In this document: positions 40,888 through 49,343 of the stretch, one piece after another | Layout of the letters: each line of letters starts with the position of its first letter | How positions within the stretch are numbered: position 1 is the first letter of the stretch | Assembly: GCA_018364155.1 (NCBI GenBank) | Contig: JAGZMM010000002.1 | Coordinates: 62,001 to 126,000 of the forward strand | DNA length: 64,000 nucleotides | Origin: Clostridiales bacterium | GTDB lineage: Bacteria > Bacillota > Clostridia > Oscillospirales > Acutalibacteraceae | Direction: 5' to 3' | Notes under the pieces: generated by a model | Databases searched by the model: none | Told to the model about the DNA's origin: nothing | The model's input: only the letters and a program-made list of their open reading frames with translations | Translations under genes and position numbers: made by a program

Positions 40888-42233
40888 TGCAGACGTTCCT
40901 TAATCACGTCGGACAGGTCCACCGCGATGCGGTTGATGGTGTCAAAGTCCTTCCCTTCCACCATCACCCGGATCAGGTGCTCCGTCCCGGAGATGCGCAC
41001 CAGCACCCGGCCGTCCCGGCCAAGCTGCTTGCACGCTTCGTCGATGCGCTCTTTGATGACCGTGTCCTCCGGGAACTTGGCCTTGCCTTTCGCGTCGGTG
41101 CGCACGTTCACGAGCACCTGGGGGAACCGCTCCATCAGCGAGGAGAGCTTACTAAGCCGCTCGCTGTGCTTTCGCAGGACGTAAAGAAGTTGCGCGCCGG
41201 TCAGCTGGCCGTCGCCGGTGGTGGAATGGTCCAGGAAAATAATGTGGCCGGACTGTTCGCCCCCGATTTTATAGCCGTTTTTGAGCATCTCTTCCAGCAC
41301 ATACCGGTCCCCTACCTTGGTGGCGCAGGTTTTAATGCCCCTGGATTCACAGAACCGGAAAAAGCCAAGATTGGTCATAACGGTGACCACCGCCGTGTCG
41401 TTTTTCAAAGTGCCTTCCTTCATCATCTCGTCGGCGAAAATGGCGATGAGCCGGTCCCCGTCCACTAAGTTTCCCTGTTCGTCCACCGCCAGACACCGGT
41501 CTGCATCCCCGTCAAAGGCCAGGCCCGCCTGGCAGCGGTACCGCTTGACGGTTTCGATTAAGTCGTCCATATGGGTCGAACCGCAGTGGTCGTTGATGTT
41601 GATTCCGTTTGGCTCGTCATGAATGGTGATCACGTCCGCGCCCAGGGAGGTAAAGAGCTTTTTGGCGGTGACGCTTGCCGAGCCGTTGGCGCAGTCCAGC
41701 GCTACCTTCAGCCCGGAAAGAGAACAAGGAACGGTGGAGGCGATGTGGTGGATATAATCGTCCACCGCGCAGTCCGCCCGGCTGACCCGGCCCAGATCCC
41801 CGCCCACGGGGCTGGGGAGCTGGGTCTTGCGGTCGAGAACGATCGCTTCGATCTGCTCCTCAATCTGGTCGGACAGCTTGAAGCCTTCGCCGTTAAAAAG
41901 CTTGATGCCGTTGTATTCGCAGGGGTTGTGGGAAGCGGAGATCATGATGCCCGCGTCCGCCCCGTATTTTTTCACCAGATACGCCACCGCTGGAGTGGGG
42001 ATCACGCCCAAAAGCTTTACGTCCGCACCCACCGAGGTAAGCCCCGCCACCATAGCTGCCTCCAGCATTTCCGAAGAAACGCGGGTATCCATTCCAATGA
42101 GAAACAGGGGCCGGTGATGGGTGGCTTCGGTGAGCACGCAGGCGGCCGCCCGGCCGATCTGCATGGCAAGCTCACAGGTGAGCTCGGTGTTGGCGATGCC
42201 ACGGGCACCGTCGGTTCCAAAAAGTCTTCCCAT
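40884..42233 (-). CDS. glmM: Phosphoglucosamine mutase
   Basis: This 449-residue protein converts glucosamine 6-phosphate to glucosamine 1-phosphate for UDP-GlcNAc and peptidoglycan. It has LFGTDGARGIAN at the start, the phosphoserine loop ISASHNP (serine about residue 102), the Mg site DGDADRCLA, and the C-terminal phosphate loop ISGTEHLIRVMVEG. Length equals the family's. It begins 28 nt after ruvB. Confidence 0.96.
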   Translation of the reverse strand: MGRLFGTDGARGIANTELTCELAMQIGRAAACVLTEATHHRPLFLIGMDTRVSSEMLEAAMVAGLTSVGADVKLLGVIPTPAVAYLVKKYGADAGIMISASHNPCEYNGIKLFNGEGFKLSDQIEEQIEAIVLDRKTQLPSPVGGDLGRVSRADCAVDDYIHHIASTVPCSLSGLKVALDCANGSASVTAKKLFTSLGADVITIHDEPNGININDHCGSTHMDDLIETVKRYRCQAGLAFDGDADRCLAVDEQGNLVDGDRLIAIFADEMMKEGTLKNDTAVVTVMTNLGFFRFCESRGIKTCATKVGDRYVLEEMLKNGYKIGGEQSGHIIFLDHSTTGDGQLTGAQLLYVLRKHSERLSKLSSLMERFPQVLVNVRTDAKGKAKFPEDTVIKERIDEACKQLGRDGRVLVRISGTEHLIRVMVEGKDFDTINRIAVDLSDVIKERLQ

Positions 42234-42261
42234 AGCGAAAAAACACTCCTCTACACATGGT

Positions 42262-43296
42262 CTACATAGTCAATTGTCCGTTATACTCTAGGCCCAGATG
42301 GGCATAAGCGGGCGGCAGAACCACCCGGCCTTGTTTGGTGCGGCTTAAAAACCCGATCTGCATCAGATAGGGTTCGTACACATCCTCAAGCGTCACCGAT
42401 TCTTCCCCGATGGCGGCGGCAATGGTATCTAACCCCACCGGGCCTCCGTGATAGAGGTTGATGATGGTCAGAAGCATCCGCCGGTCGTTAGCGTCGAGCC
42501 CCAGTTCGTCGATTTCCATCCGGTCCAGGGCCTTCCTAGCCGTTTCGCAGGTGATGACGCCGTTCCCCGTCACCTGGGCGAAGTCCCGCACCCGCTTTAA
42601 CAGCCGGTTTGCGATGCGGGGGGTTCCCCGTGAGCGGGAGGCAAGCTCCAAAGCGCCCTCCGGATCGGTTTCGATCCCCAAAATCGAAGCGCTTCTCGAC
42701 ACGATGTTGGCAAGCTCCTGGGGAGTGTACAGCTCCAGGCGCAGATGAATCCCGAACCGGTCCCGCAAGGGAGCGGCCAGCTGCCCGGAACGGGTGGTGG
42801 CCCCCACTAAGGTGAACTTCGCTAAGTCAATGCGGATGGAACGGGCGGAAGGACCTTTGCCAATGATAATGTCCAACGAAAAGTCTTCCATGGCCGGGTA
42901 GAGGATCTCCTCCACCGTGCGGGGAAGCCGGTGAATTTCGTCGATAAAGAGCACATCTCCCGGCGACAGATTTGTAAGCAGAGCCGCCAGGTCCCCGGGC
43001 TTTTCAATGGCAGGGCCGGAGGTCACCCGCAGGTGCACGTTCATTTCGTTGGCGATGATGCCTGCCAACGTGGTTTTTCCAAGGCCCGGCGGGCCGAAGA
43101 GCAGCACATGGTCCAGCGCTTCCTGCCGGCCGCGGGCTGCTTCGATGTAGATGGACAGGTTTTCCTTCGCCTTTTCCTGCCCGATGTAATCGGCAAGGGT
43201 TTTCGGGCGCAGGGGATTCTCGGTATCCACGTCCTCGGGCGTATACTCCGGGGCCACGATCCGGTTTTCAAAGTCCATTTCAATATCGTCCGGCAT
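42262..43296 (-). CDS. ruvB: Holliday junction branch migration ATPase RuvB
   Basis: This 344-residue AAA+ motor has Walker A GPPGLGKTTLAG, Walker B LFIDEIHRL, sensor/arginine-finger segment GATTRSGQLAAPLRDRFG and the winged-helix C-terminus. It drives branch migration with RuvA. It lies 39 nt after ruvA. Confidence 0.97.
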   Translation of the reverse strand: MPDDIEMDFENRIVAPEYTPEDVDTENPLRPKTLADYIGQEKAKENLSIYIEAARGRQEALDHVLLFGPPGLGKTTLAGIIANEMNVHLRVTSGPAIEKPGDLAALLTNLSPGDVLFIDEIHRLPRTVEEILYPAMEDFSLDIIIGKGPSARSIRIDLAKFTLVGATTRSGQLAAPLRDRFGIHLRLELYTPQELANIVSRSASILGIETDPEGALELASRSRGTPRIANRLLKRVRDFAQVTGNGVITCETARKALDRMEIDELGLDANDRRMLLTIINLYHGGPVGLDTIAAAIGEESVTLEDVYEPYLMQIGFLSRTKQGRVVLPPAYAHLGLEYNGQLTM

Positions 43297-43335
43297 TAGG
43301 TCCTATCCCCTTTCCCAGTCGCAAGGTATTCTTCG

Positions 43336-43935
43336 TCATACGCTGCCCAAAGAGCGCAGCGCCAGGCGTATGAGCTCCTCCACCGGCAAGGCGCTATCGA
43401 GCTTCGCCACTGCGGCGGAAGCCTGGGGCGCGGAAAAACCCAGCACCGTCAAAGCCGCCACCGCCTCGGAAGCATTGCCACAAGCGTCCGCCGCGGGCGC
43501 CGGGGCGAACTCGTCCTCCCCGGCGGTTAGATTGGCGGAAAGCTTATCCTTGAGCTCGAGCACAATGCGCTGGGCGGTCTTGTTGCCCACCCCCTGGGCC
43601 CGGGTGATGGACTTGCTGTCCCCCGCGGCCACGCACAGGGCAAACCGCGACGGGGAGAGCTCGGAGAGAATGGCCAGAGCCGCCTTGGGCCCTACACCGG
43701 TGACCGATATCAGAAGCTTAAAGCAGTGAAGCTCTTCCTGATCCCCGAACCCGAAGAGAACGAGCGCATCCTCCCGGACGTTTAGATAAGTGTAGAGAGT
43801 AGCCGTTTTCCCAACCGGCGGAAGCTTGGAAAGGGTGTAGGTGGTGGTCATGCACTGAAAACCAACCCCGCCGCAGTCGATCACGGCAAAATTCGGCTCG
43901 GTGTGCCGCAGCACGCCGGTTACGCTGTAAAACAT
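43336..43935 (-). CDS. ruvA: Holliday junction branch migration protein RuvA
   Basis: This 199-residue protein has the OB domain (MFYSVTGVLRHTEPNFAVID), the two HhH motifs (LISVTGVGPKAALAIL and ITRAQGVGNKTAQRIVLELKDK) and the small C-terminal domain III that binds RuvB. It follows ruvC by 22 nt. Confidence 0.96.
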   Translation of the reverse strand: MFYSVTGVLRHTEPNFAVIDCGGVGFQCMTTTYTLSKLPPVGKTATLYTYLNVREDALVLFGFGDQEELHCFKLLISVTGVGPKAALAILSELSPSRFALCVAAGDSKSITRAQGVGNKTAQRIVLELKDKLSANLTAGEDEFAPAPAADACGNASEAVAALTVLGFSAPQASAAVAKLDSALPVEELIRLALRSLGSV

Positions 43936-43957
43936 GGATGTATCTCCTTTTGTATCG

Positions 43958-44443
43958 TTACCAGAAAATCCGCGACCCGGCGCAGTGGGCGTGGCAGATG
44001 GCTACCGCCAAGGCGTCGGCGGTGTCGTCGGGCTTAGGAACCTTCTCCAAATGGAGAATCTGGCGGGTCATCTCCATCACTTGGGACTTGATAGCCTTGC
44101 CGTACCCCACCACCGACTGCTTGACCTGCAAAGGCGTATACTCGAAAAACGGGATTTCGTATTTGCGTACCGCCAGCATAATGACCCCTCTGGCCTCCGC
44201 CACCTTGATGGCCGTTTTCTGGTTGGTGGTAAAGAAAAGCTGCTCCACGGAAACCGCGTCCGGCTGGTATTTTGCGCAGATGGCGCACATCCGGTCATAA
44301 ATATGTTCGAGACGGCGGGAAAAGTCCATGTCCGCGTCGGTGAGGATGGCGCCGTAGGCGATGGTGGAAAACCGGCTGCCCTCGTAGCGCAGCACGCCCC
44401 AGCCCACAATGGCGTACCCTGGGTCGATCCCCAAAACGATCAT
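43958..44443 (-). CDS. ruvC: Crossover junction endodeoxyribonuclease RuvC
   Basis: This 161-residue resolvase has the catalytic acidic residues in GIDPGYAIVGWG (Asp), VSVEQLFF (Glu) and DDTADALAVAICHAH (Asp/Asp). It opens the ten-gene run, with a -35/-10 pair 36 nt upstream. Confidence 0.96.
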   Translation of the reverse strand: MIVLGIDPGYAIVGWGVLRYEGSRFSTIAYGAILTDADMDFSRRLEHIYDRMCAICAKYQPDAVSVEQLFFTTNQKTAIKVAEARGVIMLAVRKYEIPFFEYTPLQVKQSVVGYGKAIKSQVMEMTRQILHLEKVPKPDDTADALAVAICHAHCAGSRIFW

Positions 44444-44478
44444 GCTTTCCCGTCCTTTCCACAGGTGTATAATATAAT

Positions 44479-44507
44479 ATCATACCATAGAATCCCTCCT
44501 TCCACAA
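44479..44507 (-). promoter_or_regulatory. Promoter of ruvC-to-DUF5711 operon
   Basis: TTGTGG (44502-44507) and TATGAT (44479-44484) on the minus strand are 17 nt apart. No LexA-type box is seen nearby. Confidence 0.6.
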
Positions 44508-44586
44508 GAAAGAACGGGGCGGATTTTGGGAAAAGACTTCGCCTGAAACCATCGGCTTTTGACGGGGTTGCGCTTCGCTTTCTATG

Positions 44587-44620
44587 CAAAAAGGACGGAT
44601 GCAACAGATGCATCCGTCCT
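44587..44620 (-). terminator. Terminator of prs
   Basis: A 12-bp perfect stem (44592-44603 with 44609-44620, AGGACGGATGCA) is followed by T5 on the minus strand, 15 nt after the prs stop. Confidence 0.9.
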
Positions 44621-44635
44621 GCAATCGGCCGGTTT

Positions 44636-45805
44636 CTATTTGGGAAGCTTTTTGAGCAGCCGCTCGATCCGGTCGGACGGGTCGAGCAGGGGGCTGATGG
44701 TAATATCGTGATTGAGGGAATCAATGATATAGGCCAGGTATTTGGACATATCCACCTCGCAGTACCATTCCCGGGAAAGCAGCTCCGGAGAACGATAGAT
44801 TAAGTCAGTGGTGAACACCTTTTCAATGATGCCCTTCTCATAGGCTTCGTCGAACCGTTCGAGTCCCTCGCAGAAAAGGCCGAAGGACGTGCAGACAAAC
44901 ACCCGGTTCGCACCCATTCCCTTGACCCGCTCGGCAATTTCCAGAACCGAATCACCCGACGAAATCATATCGTCCACAATGACCAGGTCCTTGCCTTCCA
45001 CCGGCGCGCCCAGATACTGATGGTCGACGATGGGGTTGCGGCCGTTGACGATGCGGGAATAATCCCGCCGCTTATAGAACATGCCCAAGTTGATACCCAG
45101 CACCGACGCATAGTAAATGCAGCGGTTCATACCGCCTTCATCGGGGGAGATGATCATCATGCTGTCCTTGTCAATTCGCAGGTCCGGCACACACCGGGTG
45201 AGGGCCTTGATCATCTGGTAGGTGGTCTTTACGTCCTCGAAGCCGCCGGTAGGGATGGCGTTCTGCACCCGCGCGTCGTGGGCGTCAAAGGTGATGATGT
45301 TGGCGACACCTGCATTAATCAGCTCCTGTAGCGCCACCGCGCAGTCCAACGATTCCCGGGAGGAGCGTTTGTGCTGCCGTCCCTCGTAAAGCATGGGCAT
45401 AATGACGTTTACCCGTCTCGCCTTGCCGCTGACCGCCGCAATAACTCGCTTCAGGTCTTGATAATGATCGTCCGGGCTCATGGGAACCTCTTGGCCATAC
45501 ATCTTATAGGTGCAGCCGTAATTGTAGCAGTCGGTCAGGATAAACAAGTCCAACCCCCGCACCGATTCCTTGATCATTCCCTTGGCTTCGCCCGTTCCGA
45601 AACGGGGGCATTGGGTTTTGATCAGATAGGTATCCCGTTGGTAGCCGGCAAAAGCGATGGTGGTTTTGTGCTCGCTTTCCCGCTGCTGGCGCCAGGATAC
45701 CAGGTAGTCGTTGATGCTGTCCACCAGGTCCTCGCAGCCGCGCATGGCGATGATGCCCAGTCTGCCTACCGGGATGGTCTGAAAATCGCTGATCAAATCT
45801 GGCAT
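44636..45805 (-). CDS. prs: Ribose-phosphate pyrophosphokinase (long clostridial form)
   Basis: This 389-residue protein makes PRPP from ribose 5-phosphate and ATP. The PRPP-binding loop DLVIVDDMISSGDS, the catalytic loop region PMLYEGRQHKRSSRE, and NIITFDAHDARVQNAIP are visible. It is about 70 residues longer than the usual Prs, with a longer N-terminus and an extended C-terminal helix. It is monocistronic. AAGGGG precedes the ATG. Confidence 0.88.
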   Translation of the reverse strand: MPDLISDFQTIPVGRLGIIAMRGCEDLVDSINDYLVSWRQQRESEHKTTIAFAGYQRDTYLIKTQCPRFGTGEAKGMIKESVRGLDLFILTDCYNYGCTYKMYGQEVPMSPDDHYQDLKRVIAAVSGKARRVNVIMPMLYEGRQHKRSSRESLDCAVALQELINAGVANIITFDAHDARVQNAIPTGGFEDVKTTYQMIKALTRCVPDLRIDKDSMMIISPDEGGMNRCIYYASVLGINLGMFYKRRDYSRIVNGRNPIVDHQYLGAPVEGKDLVIVDDMISSGDSVLEIAERVKGMGANRVFVCTSFGLFCEGLERFDEAYEKGIIEKVFTTDLIYRSPELLSREWYCEVDMSKYLAYIIDSLNHDITISPLLDPSDRIERLLKKLPK

Positions 45806-46150
45806 GGCATTTGCCCCTTGCCGCTGCCGCTGCGGCGAAAAGAAAAAAGCGTCCGTTTTGCGGCGGGATTCAAACGGATGCCATCAGTTCCAGCAATGCA
45901 GGTATAGAAACGAACAAAGCCGAACGGCGCAACACGCGCCACTCGAACCATTTCCTATTTTAAACGATTTTGTCCCATTTTGAAAGCGGCAAACCGGCCC
46001 ATATTCGTATAAAATTCCTTCCTTTTTCCCAACAAATCCGTAGAAACGCACAAAAGGAATCCTGAATTTGGATATAAAGAAAGAAACAAGAAGGAAAAGT
46101 GCCCTATGGACGTTTTTTCTTTCCGGCCAGGCTGCAAAAATAGAGAGGAC
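45806..46150. other. Intergenic region between Na/Pi gene and prs
   Basis: About 345 nt with no convincing gene. It includes an inverted repeat TCCGTTT/AAACGGA around 45853-45877 near the prs start, and the terminator of the Na/Pi gene at its left end. No clear prs promoter was found. Confidence 0.6.
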
Positions 46151-46184
46151 AAAAAACCGGCGGGAACCGAAAGGCTCCCGCCGG
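46151..46184 (-). terminator. Terminator of Na/Pi cotransporter gene
   Basis: A 12-bp stem with one mismatch (46157-46168 with 46173-46184, CCGGCGGGA core) and a 4-nt loop is followed by T6 on the minus strand. Confidence 0.9.
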
Positions 46185-46196
46185 GATCGCTTGCTG

Positions 46197-47831
46197 TTAT
46201 TGGTTGCTCAAGGAGAAGGCAATGTTGGTGGCATGGTCGGCCACCCGTTCCAGATCGCCCAGTATGTCTAAGAAGACGACGCCCTGCTCGGGGGTACATT
46301 TGTGTTTGGTCAACCGGCGGATGTGGTTGTTGCGGAATTCCTCCGTACATTGGTCCACTTCTTCTTCCGACCGGTTGATGGCCGTCGCTAGCTCCTCGTC
46401 GTACACTCGGGTGCGGAACATGTGCAGCGCTTCGTCCAGCAGCACCTCCACCCGCAGCGACATTTCCTTCATCTCACCTACTGCGTTTTCCGATAGCGAC
46501 AATTTCCCTTCCTGCATGGCCTGGCCCGCTTCGATGATGTTCTCCGCGTGGTCGCCGATGCGCTGGAAGTCGTTGATGGTGTGGAATAGGGCGCCCACCG
46601 CCTTGCTGTCACTGGCGGGAAGCTCTAGGGCGCTGATTTTGATTAGATAGGAGGTAATCTCCTTATTGAGGTAATCGAGCACCTGCTTGTTGGCTGTGAC
46701 CTTTTCCAGAAGCTCGCTGTTGGGTTTAAAGAAATACTCGATGGAATCGTGGAACTCCTGCCGCGCCAGTACCGCCATGCGCTCGCTTTCCTTGATGACC
46801 TGAGCCACCGCAATGGGCGGCGTGGCCAGAATGCGCTGGTCGAGATACTGCAGCTGCATGGGCTCGAAGGCTTTGTCCTTGCCGGGGATGAGGAAGTTGG
46901 CCGCCTTTACCAGCAGCGGCGCGGCCGGCAGCAGCACGGCTGTGCTGACCAAGTTGAAGACAATATGGGTGTTGGCGATTTGCTGAGGAATGTTGTCGGT
47001 AATGGCCTGCATCCAGTCCACAAAGGGGAGGAACATGGCGATGGGGATAAAGATGGCGGTGCCCACTACGTTGAAAAGCAGATGAACAATGGCCGCTCTC
47101 TTGGCAGTTTTGTTGGTGCCGATGGAAGAAAGCAGAGCGGTGACACAGGTGCCAATGTTCTGCCCGAACAGGACGAAGATGGCTCCATCCAGCCCGATCA
47201 GGCCCTGCATGGCCAGCGCCTGAAGAATACCCACCGAGGCCGAAGAGCTTTGGATGATAGCCGTGAACAAGGCGCCCACCAGAATGCCGATGAAGGGATT
47301 TTGAAACTGGGTGAGCAGGTTTACGAATTCAGGTACCTGCTGCAGCGGTTCCATAGCGGAACTCATAGTATCCATGCCCATAAACAGGATACCGAAACCG
47401 GCTACCACCTGGCCCACGTGCTTGATGGTGGGCTTTTTACAGAACATAATGAAGCCCACGCCGATGCCCACTGCAATGGGAGCTAGGTCGGTCAGGGTAA
47501 AATCGCCTATTTTGAAAGCGATGAGCTGGGAAGTGACGGTGGTGCCGATGTTCGCACCCATAATGACGCCCACCGCTTGCGCCAGGTTCATCAGTCCTGC
47601 GTTTACAAAGCCGATGATCATCACCGTTGTGGCCGATGAGCTTTGGATTACCGCCGTGACCGCGATCCCGACCAGAACCGCCAGCAGACGGTTGGAAGTG
47701 AGCACTGCCAAAAGTTTTTTCAGCCGGGAACCGGCCACCAGCTCCAGGCCTTCTCCCATCATTTTCATGCCGTACAGGAAAAGTCCCAAGCCGCCGATCA
47801 GCATCAGAATATCGCCAAAACCGAATGCCAT
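46197..47831 (-). CDS. Na/Pi cotransporter family protein with PhoU domain
   Basis: This 544-residue protein has two inverted Na/Pi cotransporter repeats, each with the QSSSA signature (VIQSSSATTVM near residue 65 and IIQSSSASVGIL near residue 195), then a C-terminal PhoU-like helical domain (about residues 330-540) rich in acidic residues. Such NptA/YjbB proteins move phosphate with sodium. The ATG at 47831 follows GGGGGG at about 8 nt; the longer frame reaches into the leader. It has its own promoter and terminator. Confidence 0.9.
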   Translation of the reverse strand: MAFGFGDILMLIGGLGLFLYGMKMMGEGLELVAGSRLKKLLAVLTSNRLLAVLVGIAVTAVIQSSSATTVMIIGFVNAGLMNLAQAVGVIMGANIGTTVTSQLIAFKIGDFTLTDLAPIAVGIGVGFIMFCKKPTIKHVGQVVAGFGILFMGMDTMSSAMEPLQQVPEFVNLLTQFQNPFIGILVGALFTAIIQSSSASVGILQALAMQGLIGLDGAIFVLFGQNIGTCVTALLSSIGTNKTAKRAAIVHLLFNVVGTAIFIPIAMFLPFVDWMQAITDNIPQQIANTHIVFNLVSTAVLLPAAPLLVKAANFLIPGKDKAFEPMQLQYLDQRILATPPIAVAQVIKESERMAVLARQEFHDSIEYFFKPNSELLEKVTANKQVLDYLNKEITSYLIKISALELPASDSKAVGALFHTINDFQRIGDHAENIIEAGQAMQEGKLSLSENAVGEMKEMSLRVEVLLDEALHMFRTRVYDEELATAINRSEEEVDQCTEEFRNNHIRRLTKHKCTPEQGVVFLDILGDLERVADHATNIAFSLSNQ

Positions 47832-47951
47832 ATTGTCTGCCCCCCAAGATGGTAGAAAAATCGGTACCGCGGTATCAGTCACACAAAAAGACAAATCTTT
47901 ACAAAAATATGCAGGATCTCTTTCAAATATCGAAAAACGACCCTATTGAAA

Positions 47952-47980
47952 AGTTTACACTATCTTGACACGTGAGACAA
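47952..47980 (-). promoter_or_regulatory. Promoter of Na/Pi cotransporter gene
   Basis: TTGTCT (47975-47980) and TAAACT (47952-47957) on the minus strand are 17 nt apart; leader about 115 nt. No Pho box is recognised. Confidence 0.45.
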
Positions 47981-48335
47981 GACCCAACCTGCATTTTAGA
48001 AGGTTTCATGAATTTTTATGCCGATTTTTGAGAGCATTGAACAGAATCCTGCAAAAACAGTAACAAAATCTGGAATTTAACGTTCGATCCATTGGATCTG
48101 CTTTCGAAAACAGAAGAACGCGTCGCGCTGGTTCGACGGGAATCTCGCTTGACTTGCAGGGAGAAACCGGGTACAATACAGACAGATATATCCTTATGCA
48201 TTTTTTACGCAATTTTCCAGTGCTTTCGATGGATTTTTAGGCTCTTTTTGCGAAAGTGCTGCGGCCGTTTTCCAGCGGTTTCAACGGCTGCCGAGGACTT
48301 TAGTTTGACCGCTGGAGAAATGGCGGAGGGGCAAC
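47981..48335. other. Intergenic region with degV promoter
   Basis: Apart from the promoter at 48149-48177 and a leader of about 150 nt with weak stems (GCCGTT/AACGGC near 48264-48288), nothing is seen. Confidence 0.6.
48149..48177 (+). promoter_or_regulatory. Promoter of degV gene
   Basis: TTGACT (48149-48154) and TACAAT (48172-48177) are 17 nt apart. Confidence 0.75.
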
Positions 48336-49211
48336 ATGACCGAATTTTCCTATGTCGTATCAACCGATTCCACAGCGGACCTACCGTGGAGCTTTTATCA
48401 GGAACACGAGGTTCCGTTTATCCCCATGCTTTTCACGGTGGACGGGAAGGAGTACCGGGACTGCGGCGAGTGTCCTCTTTCCAACCATGCGTTCTATGAC
48501 TTGGTGCGCAGCGGGCAGATGCCTTCCACCGCCCAGGTGACGGCGATGGAGTTTGAGGAATTTGCCGAGCCCTTTTTGCAGGCGGGCAAGGATGTGCTGC
48601 ACATCAATTTTTCCAGCGGCCTGTCCGGTTCCTTTCATTCCTGCTTAAACGGTGCGGCCGCTTTGCGGGAGAAGTATCCCGACCGGAAAATTCTGGTGCT
48701 CGATTCCCTGGCAGCTTCCATGGGAGAGGGCCTGCTTGTTTACCACACGGTGAAAAACCGGGAAGCGGGCATGACCATTGAGGAAAACGCCAAATGGTTT
48801 GAGGACAATAAGCTCCATTTGTGCCACTGGTTTACGGTGGACGACCTGCATCACCTGCACCGGGGCGGCCGGGTATCCAAGGCATCGGCCATCATGGGGT
48901 CCCTTTTGGGCGTAAAGCCCGTGCTGCACGTGGACGACGAGGGGCATCTGATTTTAGTGGAAAAGGTGCGCGGCCGGGCTGCTTCCCTGGATAAGATGGC
49001 CGAACACATGGAGAAGACTGCCATAGACCCGGCGCAGCAGACGGTGTTCATCAGCCATGGGGACTGCCTCAAGGACGCGCAGGCTCTCGCGCAGAAGGTG
49101 CGTGAACGGCTGGGAGTCAAGGAAGTTCTTTTAAATCCCATCGGTCCGGTTATCGGCGCGCATTCAGGACCGGGAACGGTGGCCCTCTTCTTTCTGGGAA
49201 CCAAGCGGTAA
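48336..49211 (+). CDS. DegV family fatty acid-binding protein
   Basis: This 291-residue protein starts with VVSTDSTADLPWSFYQEHEV and has VLHINFSSGLSGSFHS and IGPVIGAHSGPGTVALFF, the fatty acid-binding pocket motifs of DegV/FakB proteins. FakB presents a fatty acid to the kinase FakA for incorporation into phospholipid; no fakA gene is in the window. GGAGGGG precedes the ATG. Confidence 0.9.
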   Translation: MTEFSYVVSTDSTADLPWSFYQEHEVPFIPMLFTVDGKEYRDCGECPLSNHAFYDLVRSGQMPSTAQVTAMEFEEFAEPFLQAGKDVLHINFSSGLSGSFHSCLNGAAALREKYPDRKILVLDSLAASMGEGLLVYHTVKNREAGMTIEENAKWFEDNKLHLCHWFTVDDLHHLHRGGRVSKASAIMGSLLGVKPVLHVDDEGHLILVEKVRGRAASLDKMAEHMEKTAIDPAQQTVFISHGDCLKDAQALAQKVRERLGVKEVLLNPIGPVIGAHSGPGTVALFFLGTKR

Positions 49212-49281
49212 CGGCAGATTTCGAAGCAGGCGCAGGATGAGGGCCGGTTGTTATCGCCCTGCTTCAAGCATATGCGATCAT

Positions 49282-49313
49282 ACGCCCGGTAACGAACCTT
49301 CGTTATCGGGCGT
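49282..49313 (+). terminator. Hairpin after degV gene
   Basis: A 14-bp stem with one G-U pair (49282-49295 with 49300-49313, ACGCCCGGTAACGA) but a poor T tract. Confidence 0.6.
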
Positions 49314-49343
49314 TTGTGCAAACGATGGAGAAAAAAGGAGAGA

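Noticed and set aside
45955..46350. Minus-strand frame of 131 codons between prs and the Na/Pi gene
   Set aside because: It spans the Na/Pi terminator and the end of that gene; no binding site and no recognisable sequence.
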